From Rhineura floridana (taxonomy: Eukaryota > Chordata > Lepidosauria > Squamata > Rhineuridae), in contig NC_084482.1 of NCBI RefSeq assembly GCF_030035675.1, positions 225,661,943 through 225,725,942 of the forward strand: 64,000 bases of DNA. Direction: 5' to 3'. Positions 49,131-61,004 of the stretch are shown piece by piece; within the stretch, counting starts at the first letter, position 1; every line of letters begins with the position of its first letter. The notes below the pieces were generated by a model, which searched no databases, was not told the origin of the DNA, and was given only the letters and a program-made list of their open reading frames with translations. A program made the translations under genes and the position numbers.

Positions 49131-49315
49131 TGTAATGGCCACTTTACCAGGTGCTTTCATATCATTTAGTATACTTTCAACTGTTGATGTTATTCATTTT
49201 CCTTTTTAAATATGTGGATTTTTATTGATAATTCCAATGCATGTTTTATATTGATCAAAATGCCCTGGGAGATCTTGAAATGAAGAATGAAATTGAGGAA
49301 GCATCCAAACTATTA

Positions 49316-49590
49316 TTATTATTTATTTAATTTGTATCCCGGCCTTCCTCCCAGCAGGAGCCCAGGGCGGCAAACAAGGCACTAAAAACACTTTAAAACA
49401 TCATAAAAACAAATCTTAAAATACATTAAGACAAGCCAGCATTAAAAACATTTTAAACACTTTTTAAAAAGGGTTAAAAACATTATTAAAAACCATGTTA
49501 AGCAGTTCTGACAGAGACACAGACTGGGATAGCTCTCAACTTAAAAGGCTTGCTGAAAAAGAAAAGTCTTCAAAAGGCGTCGAAAAGATA
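49316..49590 (-). mobile_element. L2-like LINE 3' UTR and tail
   Basis: TATTTATTTAATTTGTATCC, GGAGCCCAGGGCGGCAAACA and, further in, AAGTCTTCAAAAGGCGTCGA. Same family as 38566-38900. Confidence 0.75.
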
Positions 49591-49975
49591 CGAGATAATT
49601 TGTTGGAAGATTCAGGACAGACAAAAGGAAGTACTTCTTTACTCAGCGCATAGTTAAACTATGGAATTTGCTCCCACAAGACGCAGTAATGGCCACCAGC
49701 TTGGATGGCTTTAAAAGAAGATTAGACAAATTCATGGAGGACAGGGCTATCAATGGCTACTAGCCGTGATGGCTGTGCTGTGCCACCCTAGTCAGAGGCA
49801 GCATGCTTCTGAAAACCAGTTGCTGGAAGCCTCAGGAGGGGAGAGTGTTCTTGCACTCGGGTCCTGCTTGCGGGCTTCCCCCAGGCACCTGGTTGGCCAC
49901 TGTGAGAACGGGATGCTGGTCTAGATGGGCCACTGGCCTGATCCAGCAGGCTCTTCTTATGTTCTTAAGTTAACT
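49591..49975 (+). mobile_element. CR1-like LINE 3' region
   Basis: GGACAGACAAAAGGAAGTAC, TGGATGGCTTTAAAAGAAGA, GGTCCTGCTTGCGGGCTTCC and GGCCTGATCCAGCAGGCTCT. Fragments recur at 15460, 35590 (same direction) and at 13960, 27325, 62850 (reverse). Assigned to CR1-like LINEs by resemblance to CR1 3' sequence. Confidence 0.6.
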
Positions 49976-49984
49976 AGAGGATGT

Positions 49985-50240
49985 TGTACTAATGGGTGAC
50001 TTCAACTATACTCACATAGACTGGCTACATGTGTGTTCCAGTCATGACCTAAGAAGCAAAATTTTTAGATAAAATATAAAATATTTTAGATATTTTTAGA
50101 TATCCTAAATGGTACCGACCAGAGAGACAGCAACTGTGGACTTAAGTGGCACCCAGGACCTGGTGTGAGAGGTAAGTGTTGCTGAACCAGTTGGGTGCAG
50201 TGACCATAGTCCTATTAAATGAAACATACATGTAAATGAC
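49985..50240 (+). mobile_element. CR1-like endonuclease relic
   Basis: TACTAATGGGTGACTTCAAC (VLMGDFN) and the following block resemble CR1 EN, and match 14280-14470. Confidence 0.65.
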
Positions 50241-50439
50241 CAATTGCCAATACAAATCATACTCTGACAAATACAGGAAAGTGTCCACTATGCAACATGC
50301 CCTAACGGTACCTCCAGCACCATGTTTTGCTTGGGATAAAGCCATTGCCAAGCATGTTGTGCCCATGTCAATAACTGTCCGGGTGTCGAGACGAATAGGG
50401 ATGGGGGGTGGGCTGTGAACAAAGCTTCTGCACATCTCA

Positions 50440-50880
50440 GGAGCAGCTCTGGGGTGACACCTGAAGCCTGATTTGCTGAAGGGTCAGGCTGACAGTTACC
50501 TAGTATAGGGCTTTATCTACCTCAGCCAGCAGGGATACAGCCTAGTCTGAAATCAAGTCTTGATTATGATGTCATGTATGATGTCACAAGCAGGATGAGC
50601 CCCAAGTCTTGTCAAAGTGGGATACAGTGAACAGTCAGACCGAGGTCTTTGTAACAGATGATGAAAAGGTTAATTTCTGGGTTATATTGCCTTTTAACAT
50701 AGGGAGAAAGTTTCTGAATGACTTGTGACCCCCACTTCTGCCAAAAAAATTCCAGTCATTTTTCGCCTTTGGGTGCCCTTGGCATGTCATGTTCTGATTG
50801 GGTTATTTTGTAATTGGAAAGCTGTAACTGAGTACAGAATAGGAGATAAGCCGTTGAGGGCTGCATTCAATCAAATCAGA
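50440..50880 (-). repeat. Inverted copy of the inter-unit block
   Basis: Reverse complement of about 6840-7400 and 22620-23100: GATGTCATGTATGATGTCAC, GGGTGCCCTTGGCATG. With 48590-49130 it shows that an A/B-type unit end lies here in opposite orientation. Confidence 0.8.
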
Positions 50881-50894
50881 TAGTATTAATAATT

Positions 50895-50965
50895 ATTGAT
50901 TTATTACATTTGTATGCCGCCCCATAGCCAAAGCTCTCTGGGTGGTTTACAACAACAACAACAAT
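50895..50965 (-). mobile_element. LINE 3' tail
   Basis: TATGCCGCCCCATAGCCAAA then GCTCTCTGGGTGGTTTACAA and (CAA)n. Same family as 32967-33065. Confidence 0.75.
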
Positions 50966-51066
50966 AGCAGGGATGGGGAGTCTGCAGCCCTCCATATGCT
51001 GCCTGGCTACAACGCCCCTCTTCCCTGTTGTCTGGCTATGATGGGACAGCAGATGGAGGATGCAGT
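50966..51066. mobile_element. hAT-type MITE fragment
   Basis: GCAGGGATGGGGAGTCTGCA, GCCCTCCATATGCTG and GGCTACAACGCC match the widespread CAGGGGTGGGGAAC / ACTACAACTCCCATC element type. Confidence 0.55.
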
Positions 51067-51654
51067 GGAGGGCCACTGGACCATCTCTGCCTGCCCTTTA
51101 AAGGAAGAGTGATGTGCTCGAACGCACCGGGGACAATATGCTCCTGGTGACCCTCTGGCCTGATGCCAAGCCTGGCCTTCTCCTCTCTACCCATCAGTCT
51201 CCTTCCCTCCTTGGAATGCCTCTCCAAATTTGCTTCTCCAAGGCCTTTCCTGGCCCATAGAAGGTTTGCCGCTCCATTCTGTGTTTTCTGTTGGAGGACT
51301 CAGTCCATGAGTCACTGAGAACCTGAGCTCAAAGGGTTAATCTATAGCTTGTTGAGATGGGAAAGCCACTTTGTCGCTTCCTGTTTCTCTAGCCATAGCT
51401 CCCTCTTCTACTTCCTCCGTTTTCCTTCTCTTCCTTCAACCCTCATGTTGATGACAGCCGTGCTTGCTGCTCAGAGCTCTTGGCTCTGCAATGTAAATCT
51501 CCTTTCCTTCTGGTCAACACTTATTTGTAAATGGGTAATCAAGTCTCTGGCCTGATCCATCACTACACACGGGGAGCTGGTCCAGACCACATTTTCCACC
51601 TCAAACCAACCCTCTGTGTTCTTGCATCAAGCACAGTCCAGGAGGTTGATATGG
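51067..51654. other. Unassigned sequence
   Basis: No gene or known repeat recognised; short frames only. Confidence 0.4.
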
Positions 51655-51895
51655 GGTGCCAAAATGATCAAGGGTTTGGAGCGGCTCCCCTATGAGGAAA
51701 GGTTGCAACATAAGGGGCTTTTTAGTTTAGAGACAAGGTAAGGAGGGACCTGACAGAGGTGAATAAAATTATAGTTGAGAAAGTGGAGAGGGTAAAGTTT
51801 TTCTCCCACTCTTGTAACTAGAACTTGGGGGCATCCAATGAAGACGAATGTGAGAAAATTCTGGATAGACAAAAGGAAGGACTTGTTTGCTAGGG
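51655..51895 (+). mobile_element. CR1 LINE 3' coding end
   Basis: GGTTTGGAGCGGCTCCCCTA then TGAGGAAAGGTTGCAACATA and GATAGACAAAAGGAAGGACT match the CR1 end (typical ...GGAGACCCTGCCCTATGAGG). Confidence 0.75.
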
Positions 51896-52525
51896 CTGTG
51901 CACAGACCCTCCCCCTTGTGCCCCATGGCTACAGTCCGGCAGAGGAGATCAGGCCAACCTGCCAAGGGTTGACCTGGGGACCACCCACCCCAGCTTGGAG
52001 CCACTCCCAGGAATGGCACAAAGTTTGAGGGCCCCCAGGAAAAAGGTCATCTGGGAGAAGGGACCCCTCCTCAACCAGTGGGTCACGGTGGGCTTAATGT
52101 GGTCCAAGCAGTGCTGAGTGACTGAGTCTAGCTATACTATGGTGTGGAAAATTAAAAGGGTTGTACAATCCAACCTGGTGCCCCTGCTTGGACCCATTTG
52201 GCCCCGGGGCCTGAGATTCCCGACCCCAAAATTCATCTTTGAGCCACTGCAACTCATGCACCTGCCAAGAGACTGCCCCAGGGATGCATCTGCCCCAGTG
52301 CTTTGTTTCAGCACTGGGGAGGCTCATGAAAGAGGTCAGGGCTGGGATATGCCCCTTCATTGCCTGAGATCTTGGGGAGCTCCTGTGTAGGCAACACTGA
52401 TGCAAGGTGGCTCCATATTCTGGGCTGGCAGAGTCAGGAGCTCCTGACAGTCTGCGGAAACTTCCCTGAATTTCATGCACATTTGTCTACACCTGAAAAA
52501 TCTCTTCTTGGTCCCGGCTCTTATG
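51896..52525. other. Unassigned sequence
   Basis: Frames up to 128 residues occur on the minus strand (52094-52480) without any recognised domain. Nothing else supported. Confidence 0.35.
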
Positions 52526-52539
52526 ATGGTGTTTCTGCA

Positions 52540-52640
52540 TAACAGGGGGTGGGGAATCTTCATCAGCTTGAGGACCACATTCCATCATTGGCAATCTTCT
52601 GGGGGCCGTATGTGAGGTAGAGGCAAAAGTGGGTGAAGAA
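52540..52640. mobile_element. hAT-type MITE fragment
   Basis: ACAGGGGGTGGGGAATCTTC then TGAGGACCACATTCC and CTGGGGGCCGTATGTGAGG resemble the CAGGGGTGGGGAACC hAT end. Confidence 0.5.
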
Positions 52641-52710
52641 ATAATGTGACTTTTACCTTTGTACTATGGGCTACATTCCAGCCTAACAAAAGTAAAAGAC
52701 TTTCTATATG

Positions 52711-52745
52711 AATGTGTGTGTGTGTGTGTGCGTGCGTGTGCACCC
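52711..52745. repeat. (TG)n microsatellite
   Basis: Run of TG with two CG interruptions. Confidence 0.95.
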
Positions 52746-52929
52746 CTTCATCTAAACAGGAAGGCAAGGACACCGTTAGGATTTTGGGGATTAAGAAATC
52801 CTAGGATGAAGGGTTTTCTATTTGGGCAGAGGTCTATATGTGTCTGAGTATTATAAATGCCGCCTAGTGGCTTTCACTGTGCTGAATTAGATGAGAAAGG
52901 GGAAGTGGTATCATGGTCACAGAGTTATG

Positions 52930-53110
52930 GGTAAAAAGGCAGGCAGTGGCGTCACTAGGGGTGGTGTCACCCAGTTCAGTAACGCATGGTGTCACCCCAC
53001 GGACCTCCTCCCGTACCAGACCACACAGAATCCTTAGTAATGTTTTTTGTACTAATGTTACTCGCAGATCGTAATTCCCATATATCACTGAATGTAATGG
53101 CAATAGCAAT
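52930..53110 (+). repeat. Interspersed repeat with GTGTCACCC blocks
   Basis: GCAGTGGCGTCACTAGGGGT, GGTGTCACCCCACGGACCTC and TTAGTAATGTTTTTTGTACT. Reverse copy at 56206-56375. The ends CAGTGGCGT resemble hAT-type termini; class uncertain. Confidence 0.6.
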
Positions 53111-53394
53111 ACCTTCATGCAAAAGAAATACTACCACTGGACTACAGCTCTTCCCCTATCATGCTTTTGTACTGTCCGTGATTATTCCATGTGGATTAAA
53201 GGTATCTGTAAAAACAAGATTGTAAATTTACTGCCATCCTTGGTAAGGATGATGACATGTGTGATCGTGTCTATCAATTTCATGGGCATGTATCCATCTG
53301 TATTTTTCTGTATGTATATTTCTCTTATACGTATTCCATCCCATACTCAGGAAGCCTCTGGTTTGAATCTTACCTTTCCCATACATCTGGATGA

Positions 53395-53790
53395 AATAGA
53401 AATGGACTGCCTTTAAGTCGATCCCGACTTATGGTGACCCTATGAATACGGTGCTCATGGTAAGCGGTATTCAGAGGGGCTTTACCATTGCCTCCCTCTG
53501 AGGCTAGTTCTCCCCAGCTAGCTAGGGCCTGCTCAGTTTGCCACAGCTGCACAAGCCAGCCCCTTCCTTGTCCACAACTGCCAGCTGGGGGGCAACTGGG
53601 CTCCTTGGAACTATACAGCTTGCCCATGGCTGCACAGGTGGCAGGGCACGTAACCCCTGAGCCACTCCCTGTGGGGGTGATCTTTAGCTGGTCCTTTACA
53701 CCCAGGAGACACGAGCGGGGATTTGAACTCATAGACTCTGGATTCCCAGCCAGGCTCTCCTCCCCACTGTGCTATACCAGCACTACATCT
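53395..53790 (-). mobile_element. tRNA-derived SINE with BovB-type tail
   Basis: The minus strand starts with a tRNA-like head: TATAGCACAGTGGGGAGGAG (A-box region) and GAGTTCAAATCC (B box). It ends with the tail TAAGTCGGGATCGACTTAAA. Near the tail is GTAAAGCCCCTCTGAATACC, as in the 5S SINE. About 395 bp. It is not a tRNA gene: the acceptor stem and folding are not kept. Confidence 0.8.
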
Positions 53791-54356
53791 GGATAATGTG
53801 TGTTAAATTTGAAAGTGCTATAAAAATGTTAACTCCTCCTCCTCTTTGGTGCTGGTTTTCACTCTCAGTTCTTTCACTGCATGCACATCATCAGCTTGCA
53901 ACATGGATAAATTATGTATTTACAAGACCACTAAACATAGATTAATCACCTGTCAGATTGAAAGTATGGGTACAAAGATAGCTATTTTCTCCTCTTGGAC
54001 CACATAGTTCTGGATGAAGTTTGGATTGTAACACACACAACAAATTGCAGAGCAAACACATACTATCCAGATTGTGACACAAGTTTCCATAAACTAGAGC
54101 CCACTCATCTTACCCACAAAAGCTCATGCCACAACCAGTTCTATAAATAGGACAAGAGAAGTTTCTAAATAAAAATAGGATTGCACACACATCTGCTTTT
54201 TAAAGGACCACAAGCCTCTTGTACATTTGTTGAGCCAGAACAGGGGTTATGGCAGCAGAAACAGGGTCAGGTAATTCCTCACGTTACTTAATATGATGTA
54301 TGAGTTGAGGATTTTATACACCGCAGCAGTTCTCCCAGTCCCAGATCAGTCACACA
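53791..54356. other. Unassigned sequence
   Basis: No gene or repeat recognised. Confidence 0.4.
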
Positions 54357-55077
54357 CATACACTATTATTTTTAGCATTAACAGCATGTAGGTCTTTTTT
54401 AATAAAGCAGAGAGAGAGAGAATCGCTCCCTTTTCCAAATGCACACACTCATTTACATGCTCCCGGGGCCGCGGCTCCACCCGAGCGAGGGAGGGTCCCC
54501 TCCTGGGCAAGCCTCGCCCAGCGGGAGTCTCTCGGGAGTCAGGACAAGCCAGCCCGGCCGGGGCTGCAGGGGGAAAGCGGTGCGCCGGGAGGAGGCCAAA
54601 GACTCCCCGCGCAAAGCGCCTTTCTCGGGCGGAGGAGGAGAAGGTTGGCCGCGGAAGGGTTAAGGAAAGGGAACGTGCTTCCTAGAGGGGAAGGGAAGTG
54701 GGGAAGCTGCGTCCTCCAGTCGAGAACGGCTAGAGAGCCGCTTCCGCGCCGCCCTCTCCGCGGACTCTGGCGACGGGCTGCGTCGGTGGGGATCCGGTGA
54801 GCTCCTCGCAGCGCAGTGAGAGACAAAGGCGGGGCAGAGCGAGGAGGCGGGGAGGTCTTCCGGCTGGGGGGGCGGCTCGTGGTGTCACCCGGGGCGGCCC
54901 ACACCTGCCGCACTGCCCGAGTGACGCCCCTGCGGCCCCGGCCGGGCTGGCTTGTCCTGACTCCCGAGAGACTCCCGCTGGGCGAGGCTTGCCCAGGAGG
55001 GGACCCTCCCTCGCTCGGGTGCAGCCGCGGGCCCGGGAGCATGTAAATGAGTGTGTGCATTTGGAAAAGGGAGCGAA

Positions 55078-55110
<33 letters not shown>

Positions 55111-55184
55111 CACACAAACACAAACACACTCTGCTTTTTTAAAAACGGCGTACATGCTGTTAATGCGAAAAATAATAGTGTATG
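54357..55184. repeat. 828-bp inverted repeat around a CpG-rich core
   Basis: Left arm 54357-54572 and right arm about 54926-55184 are near-identical reverse complements, for example CATACACTATTATTTTT, GCTCCCTTTTCCAAATGCAC, GAGGGTCCCCTCCTGGGCAA and GGAGTCTCTCGGGAGTCAGG. The right arm is longer because of a (CA)n expansion (about 55088-55130). The 353-bp centre is CpG-rich, with a donor-like GGATCCG|GTGAGC at about 54795. Both strands therefore carry the same 40-residue frame start (MHTLIYMLPGPRLHPSEG), which is a consequence of the palindrome. Possible meanings: bidirectional CpG-island promoter, transposon, or assembly fold-back artefact. Confidence 0.9.
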
Positions 55185-55206
55185 GGAGAGACTGAGTAGA
55201 AAAGTC

Positions 55207-55880
55207 ATTGTTGTTACGTGCCTTCAAGTTGATTACGACTTGTGGCGACCCTATGAATCAGTGACCCCCAATAGCATCTGTGATGAACCACCCTGCTCAG
55301 ATCTTGTAAGTTCAGGTCTGCGGCTTCCTTTATGGAATCAATCCATCTCTTGTTTGTCCTTCCTCTTTTTCTACTCCCTTCCGTTTTTCCCAGCATTATT
55401 ATCTTTTCTAGTGAATCATGTCTTCTCATGATGTGTCCAAAGTATGATAACCTCAGTTTCATCATTTTAGCTTCTAGTGATAGCTCTGGTTTAATTTGTT
55501 CTACCGCCCAATTATTTGTCTTTTTCGCAGTCCATGGTATGCGGAAAGTTCTCCAACACCACATTTCAAATAAGCTGATTTTTCTCTTATCCCTTTTTTT
55601 CACTGTTCAACTTTCACATCCATACATAGAGATGGGGAATACCATGGTCTGAATGATCCTGACTTTAGTGTTCAGTGATACATATTTGCATGTGAGTTCT
55701 CCAATAGCTGCCCTCCCCTAGTCCTAGCCTAATTTCTTGAATATTGTCTCCATTTTGGTTAATGACTGTGCCAAAGTATTGATAATCCTTGACAAGTTCA
55801 GTGTCCTCATGGTCAACTTTAAAGTGGGGAAGGGCTAAGCTGGGGTTGAGGGATTTGCTGCTCCCCCCACCTTGCAATCC
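55207..55880 (-). mobile_element. BovB/RTE LINE 3' end
   Basis: The minus-strand frame 55214-55603 contains MWCWRTFRIPWTAKKTN, FGHIMRRHDSLEKIIMLGKT, RTNKRWIDSIKEAADL and HRVATSRNQL, the RTE/BovB C-terminus. Further upstream, DYQYFGTVINQNGDNIQEIR is the RT end. It is 5'-truncated with frameshifts. The 3' end (TTGTTACGTGCCTTCAAGTT, CTTGTGGCGACCCTATGAAT) equals the SINE tails in this window. Confidence 0.9.
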
Positions 55881-56205
55881 TGTTTACTCAGAAGTAAATC
55901 CCACCCTGCTGAATGGGGCTTACCCACTAGGACTGGCATCAGGTTTGCTGAGACGGCACCTTGGCATTGCACCTGCACTCTTTGCCCACACACTGCTCCC
56001 TGCCTCTCATCACATCTGTGGTTCCCACTGGCCCTCAGAATTATCCCCAGGCCAGCAGAACAGTGAGTGCTTTTCTACCCTATATCTCAGTGGTAGGCTG
56101 AGCATGTGCTTTGCATGTAGAAGGTCCTGGGTTCAGTCTTCTGCATGTCCTCGTGAAAGGGAAAAAATGTTCTAGGTTGTTTGTGTGACGATCCCACAGC
56201 TGGCT
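55881..56205. other. Unassigned sequence
   Basis: 55887-55921 (CAGAAGTAAATCCCACCCTG, AATGGGGCTTAC) resembles a common lizard SINE-like motif; nothing more is supported. Confidence 0.35.
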
Positions 56206-56375
56206 CTGTGTGTGTGTGCTATTACACTCAGTGATATACGGGAATTACAATTTAAGAGTAACATTAGTACAAAAAACATTACTAAGGATTCTGCATAGTA
56301 TGGTACGGGACGAGGTCCATGGGGGTGACACCATGATTTACCGCACCGGGTGACACCAACCCTACGCCACTGCCG
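56206..56375 (-). repeat. Reverse copy of the GTGTCACCC repeat
   Basis: Reverse complement of 52930-53110. It sits directly in front of the unit E promoter segment and may mark its breakpoint. Confidence 0.65.
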
Positions 56376-56889
56376 CGAAGGCTCCCTTCTCCCAAGGGGC
56401 TTCTCGCTGACCTCCATCCATTTCCTGGTGCCTCTCCACTGTGCAGTCCCCAGGGGTGGGCTGCCTCCGTCCCGGGTGGGGAGGAGAAAGGCAGCGCTGG
56501 GCGTGGGGAGGTGCCTCGATGCTGGGCTACTTCTGGCCAAGGAGTCCCGATGTGCGTGTGGGGTGAGGGGCGCCCGGCTGACGGCCAAGCCGACTCTCCA
56601 GCGCGAGGGAGGGAAGTGGGACTGGCCCCACCTGGGAGCAGGCTCAGTCCCGGCCCCTGTAGGGAGGGGTCCTGGGGACACCCCGAGGTCCTCGACCCAA
56701 AGCGCGCCGGAAGGGTCCCTTCAGCTTTGCCTCTGAGGCTGTGGGATGCTGCAGCTGCTCCCCCCCGAAGGCACGGCGCTAGCTTGTGGACGTCACAGGA
56801 CGCTCCTCTGGCTCTGTCTTGAGTCCCAAATCAAGAATCGGAGCGCTGTTGACCTTGGAGAAGGCAGCTGTTCTCTGGGCCCTTTTCAG
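56376..56889 (+). promoter_or_regulatory. Promoter segment of ZNF unit E
   Basis: Diverged copy of 40785-41344 (CGCTGACCTCCATCCATTTC, CGAAGGCACGGCGCTAGCTT), with CpGs partly lost to TG/CA. The TATA and GC-box part of D is missing. Confidence 0.5.
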
Positions 56890-56946
56890 ACATCCGATCG
56901 AGTCCCCCCGTCAGGCCACGAGGAGGAGAAATGTAGTGGGCTGTAG
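56890..56946 (+). other. Small 5' exon copy of unit E
   Basis: Counterpart of 41345-41400 with acceptor CCCTTTTCAG and donor TAG|GTAAGG retained. Confidence 0.4.
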
Positions 56947-57102
56947 GTAAGGAGGCTGCAATTGGTGACATTTAGGGGGTCCTTGCAGCAGAGTTTTTCT
57001 ACTGCTCCTGATGAGATTTTGGTACATGTTAGGATTTTTTGCTAAGACACCCACAGAGTTACCTTTTCCTCACCAACCCTTCCCTCTTCCTTCCTCCTCC
57101 AG

Positions 57103-57224
57103 GCTTGGTGTCCTTTGAGGAGGTGACTGCCTGTCCAAGGAGGAGCGGACTGTGCTGGATCCAGGCCAAAGGGCTCTGTAGAAAGACGCCTTGCTGCGGA
57201 TCTGTGGGAATGTGACTTCTCTGG
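57103..57224 (+). pseudogene. ZNF E KRAB-A exon, broken
   Basis: Acceptor CTCCTCCAG is present, but the exon is 122 bp instead of 127. LVSFEEVT is followed by a 4-base loss that shifts the frame, and a Gln codon has become TAG (CTCTGTAGAAAGAC). Donor GTAGGG remains. Confidence 0.85.
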
Positions 57225-58243
57225 GTAGGGATCCTTCTGTCTGTCCCTTCTTTACTATGGCTGAAAGGTTATTGGTAAGGCTGTGGCCAGTAAGTCTGCC
57301 CAGGCCATTCTGAGCCTTCCTGTGTCACCGTCTTCTGGCCTGGCAAGGGCTGAAGGTACAAGAGCAGTTTCTATGCTGGATCTTCTCATCCCGTTGCTGT
57401 GAGGGGAAGACTTCTGCCTTCTCCACTATACCAGTGTGGGCAAGACATAATCTGATACTGCTATGGCCACTGTTTCCAATTGGTTTGACACCAGTTCTTT
57501 CTGTCATCTGGTTCTGGGAGCCACTTAATCTTAAATCTGTCATGATCACTGGGTCCCAAAATCCTTGAAACCCCAAAACCTGCTGTGCAACGTAGAACGC
57601 TGCTGAACACCACAGCTCTTTTTCAGGCACCCTGCAGTCACCAACTTCACCAGTGCTGGTAAATAATCAAAGCCAGCCCTATCAGGTAGGCCATGTTGCT
57701 ACCATCCCTTCTGTCCACCCGTTTGGGCCAGGGGACTCTCAAACCTTACGTTGAACAGACATGCTTAGGATTGCAAAGAGGCAAGTGCTAAAGACCAGAC
57801 TCTTTGCTACTTGGAGCCCCAAGCAAAACAGCTAAATGGTAGCACATATCCCAAAGGCCAAGGTACTGGTTTTGCTACCCAAGGCTTAGGAAAGAACATA
57901 CACCAGTCAATATGAGGTGGCTTTATTAAAAATATAAATGCATATAAAAGAGCAGCATGAAAATCCTGAACCCAAAACACCCACAAGGCACAGGTAGAAA
58001 TCTCCCAATAAAGTTCAAAGGGCAGTTGCAAATTGAAGTACATGATGAAATACTGACTATTCCTAACACTAAGACACTTAACAAAGCTTAGGATGGTTCT
58101 GACTCTTGTAAGAAAAGGCCTGGCAGCAACAGCTGAGGGTTCTAATAGCCAATCAGGAGACCTCTGGAAGGTGGACTATTCCAGGGCCTCTTCCTGCCTT
58201 CTCATAGGTGCGCTCGCACAGCTAGCTAAGGCTGGGGACTCTT
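57225..58243 (+). other. Unit E intron
   Basis: Copy of 41666-42692 with small differences. No gene. Confidence 0.6.
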
Positions 58244-58577
58244 AGGTCACATTCGCACCAGACATTTATTCCACTATCATTCCACTTTAAATACTCATGG
58301 CTTCCCCCAAAGAATACTGGGAAATGTAGCTTGTGAAGAGGGCTAAGAGTTGTCCGGAGGCTCCTCTTTTCCTCAGAGAGCTACAATTCCCCGAGTGGTT
58401 TAACAATCAATCCCTCTTCCAAGGGGACTCTTAGAATTGTAGCTCTGTGAGGGGATTAGGCGTCTCCTGACAAGTCTCTGCACCCTTCTCAAACTACATT
58501 TCCCAGGATTCTTTGGAGGAAGATGATGGTTTAAAGTAGAATAATAGTGGAATAAATGTACAGTGTGAATGCAGCCT
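58244..58577. mobile_element. Palindromic hAT-type MITE (unit E copy)
   Basis: Same insertion as 42693-43026, same length and flanks, so it predates the D/E duplication. Confidence 0.85.
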
Positions 58578-58638
58578 GAGTATGTGTGGATGTCTTAATC
58601 CTGAGCTCATGGCTCATCTAGTGAGGAAAAACTGCTTC

Positions 58639-58930
58639 TCAGCAGAAGGATATTACCCATATGGCTGCATTCCAGGAGCAAGATGTTACCCAGAATTCTT
58701 CATGGCAGAGCCATGTTTTTAGGCCAGAGGAACAGGCTTTCTTGACAAAGTCCACGGTGGCCACCCCTCTGGTCAGTTGAATGGCCACCTGTTCTAGGGC
58801 ACAGTTATTTAGGATGTGTAGAAATTTCTCCTCTTGATTGTGACAGGAACGCACATGTTGCCAATCTGTGTGAGGGCAGTTGAAGTCACCCATTGCTACA
58901 TTTTCTCGTTTGGGTACTCCCTTCATTTAA
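58639..58930 (-). mobile_element. CR1-like endonuclease relic (unit E copy)
   Basis: VAMGDFNCPHTDWQ frame, duplicate of 43090-43380. Confidence 0.75.
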
Positions 58931-59279
58931 TTTTCATCTCAAGTTCACATTGACACATCCCCAGTGCTAAATTACAAGGCATTACAGATCTAAAGCGTTT
59001 GATGCGGAGTGGAGGTACCTTTCTGAATTCTTCATTACCTGAATCACAAGGCTATCTGGGCGTAAGTAATGTGTGAGCCTCATGGATGAGAAGACTGACT
59101 AGGTGCTCAAAGGAAAGAATGTTTACATTATTTTTCCTTTGACAAGCATAAGAATGTGTTTATGATTCATTCCTAAGCTTAATTACTTAGTATCACAATT
59201 AATTATCAGTGAAAAGCAAAACCATTCTAAATTATAGCAGGATGGTACATTCCTCAGATATCTGGATATTTGAAAGAAA

Positions 59280-60172
59280 TACAACTCACTAATAGGCAAA
59301 AACCCTTGAGGTTTAAGAACGTACCTATAGCCAACAGAAATTTCTATCAAAGTTTAAAAAGCAGGGAAATTGGGCAGCTATAGTGAATGCACCAGGGGAG
59401 CAGAGACCTGACCTCCTCTCTGAGATATTGGACTGCCCTACAAATTTGTAAATATGCAAATACCGTTTGGGTTGGTCTGTCACAGTGCAGTCCACTTCCT
59501 GTGTAGCTTGGAAGAATTTGGTAACAGGTGGATACTGTGTGCTGTACTTGATGCCCTTTTGGACACAGCAAAATGGCCAGGTTGTACCCCTAAATCACCA
59601 GTTTGGGCCAACTCAAATCACATATCCACACCTCCAGGAGACAAAGGTTATTTCCAGATGGTTCGGGATCTCATTACAGCTTCACAATTAACATACATTA
59701 TAGAGTCAGAAGAGTGGCTATATATTGTAGCCAGCCTGGGTTTGTCACATTCTGCCATGTTGCATTGAAAATCCCCTCCATGCCATTCTGCTGCTTCCCA
59801 TAAGCTCATTTCAAAACAAAACCTTACTAATCTTATAGTCCTGAACTCAGAAACACTTCCTTAACAACTCTCTTAAGTTTTCATGGCGATAGAGAAGACA
59901 GAGAGAATCAAGAATTCAAAGTGTAAAAATGGGGGGAATCCAGAGCCCTGTTAAGACTTTTTTCTGTCAGAGTTCTCATTCCCATTCCTACGGTTCCCTC
60001 CCACCACCCCTTCTCCCCTCCCCCCTCCCTCCCCCTTCTCCCCATGCTCAGTTTCACCTATCCTAAGTATGATTATACAGGAGTAAATCCCATTGAACTC
60101 AATAAGCATGCAAATGATCAAACCTGTCCTCCTCCCCCTTCTGCTTGCTCCCATCCCCCTCCTCCTGTACTG
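59280..60172 (+). repeat. R1 repeat in unit E, first copy
   Basis: Matches 44595-44690 followed by 43640-44400 of unit D. It is cut at 60172 (CCATCCCCCTCCTCC) and joined straight to zinc-finger sequence. Confidence 0.65.
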
Positions 60173-60960
<788 letters not shown>

Positions 60961-61004
60961 CATGGCCCTACTTTCACACTATGGCCTTGCAACATTTTAT
61001 CTGT

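Noticed and set aside
52094-52480. 128-codon minus frame
   Set aside because: No domain, repeat or splice evidence; likely chance.
53700-53790. Possible tRNA gene
   Set aside because: A and B box traces only; part of a SINE, without a proper cloverleaf.
54439-55060. Two frames on opposite strands with the same N-terminal peptide
   Set aside because: Explained by the inverted repeat, not by two genes.
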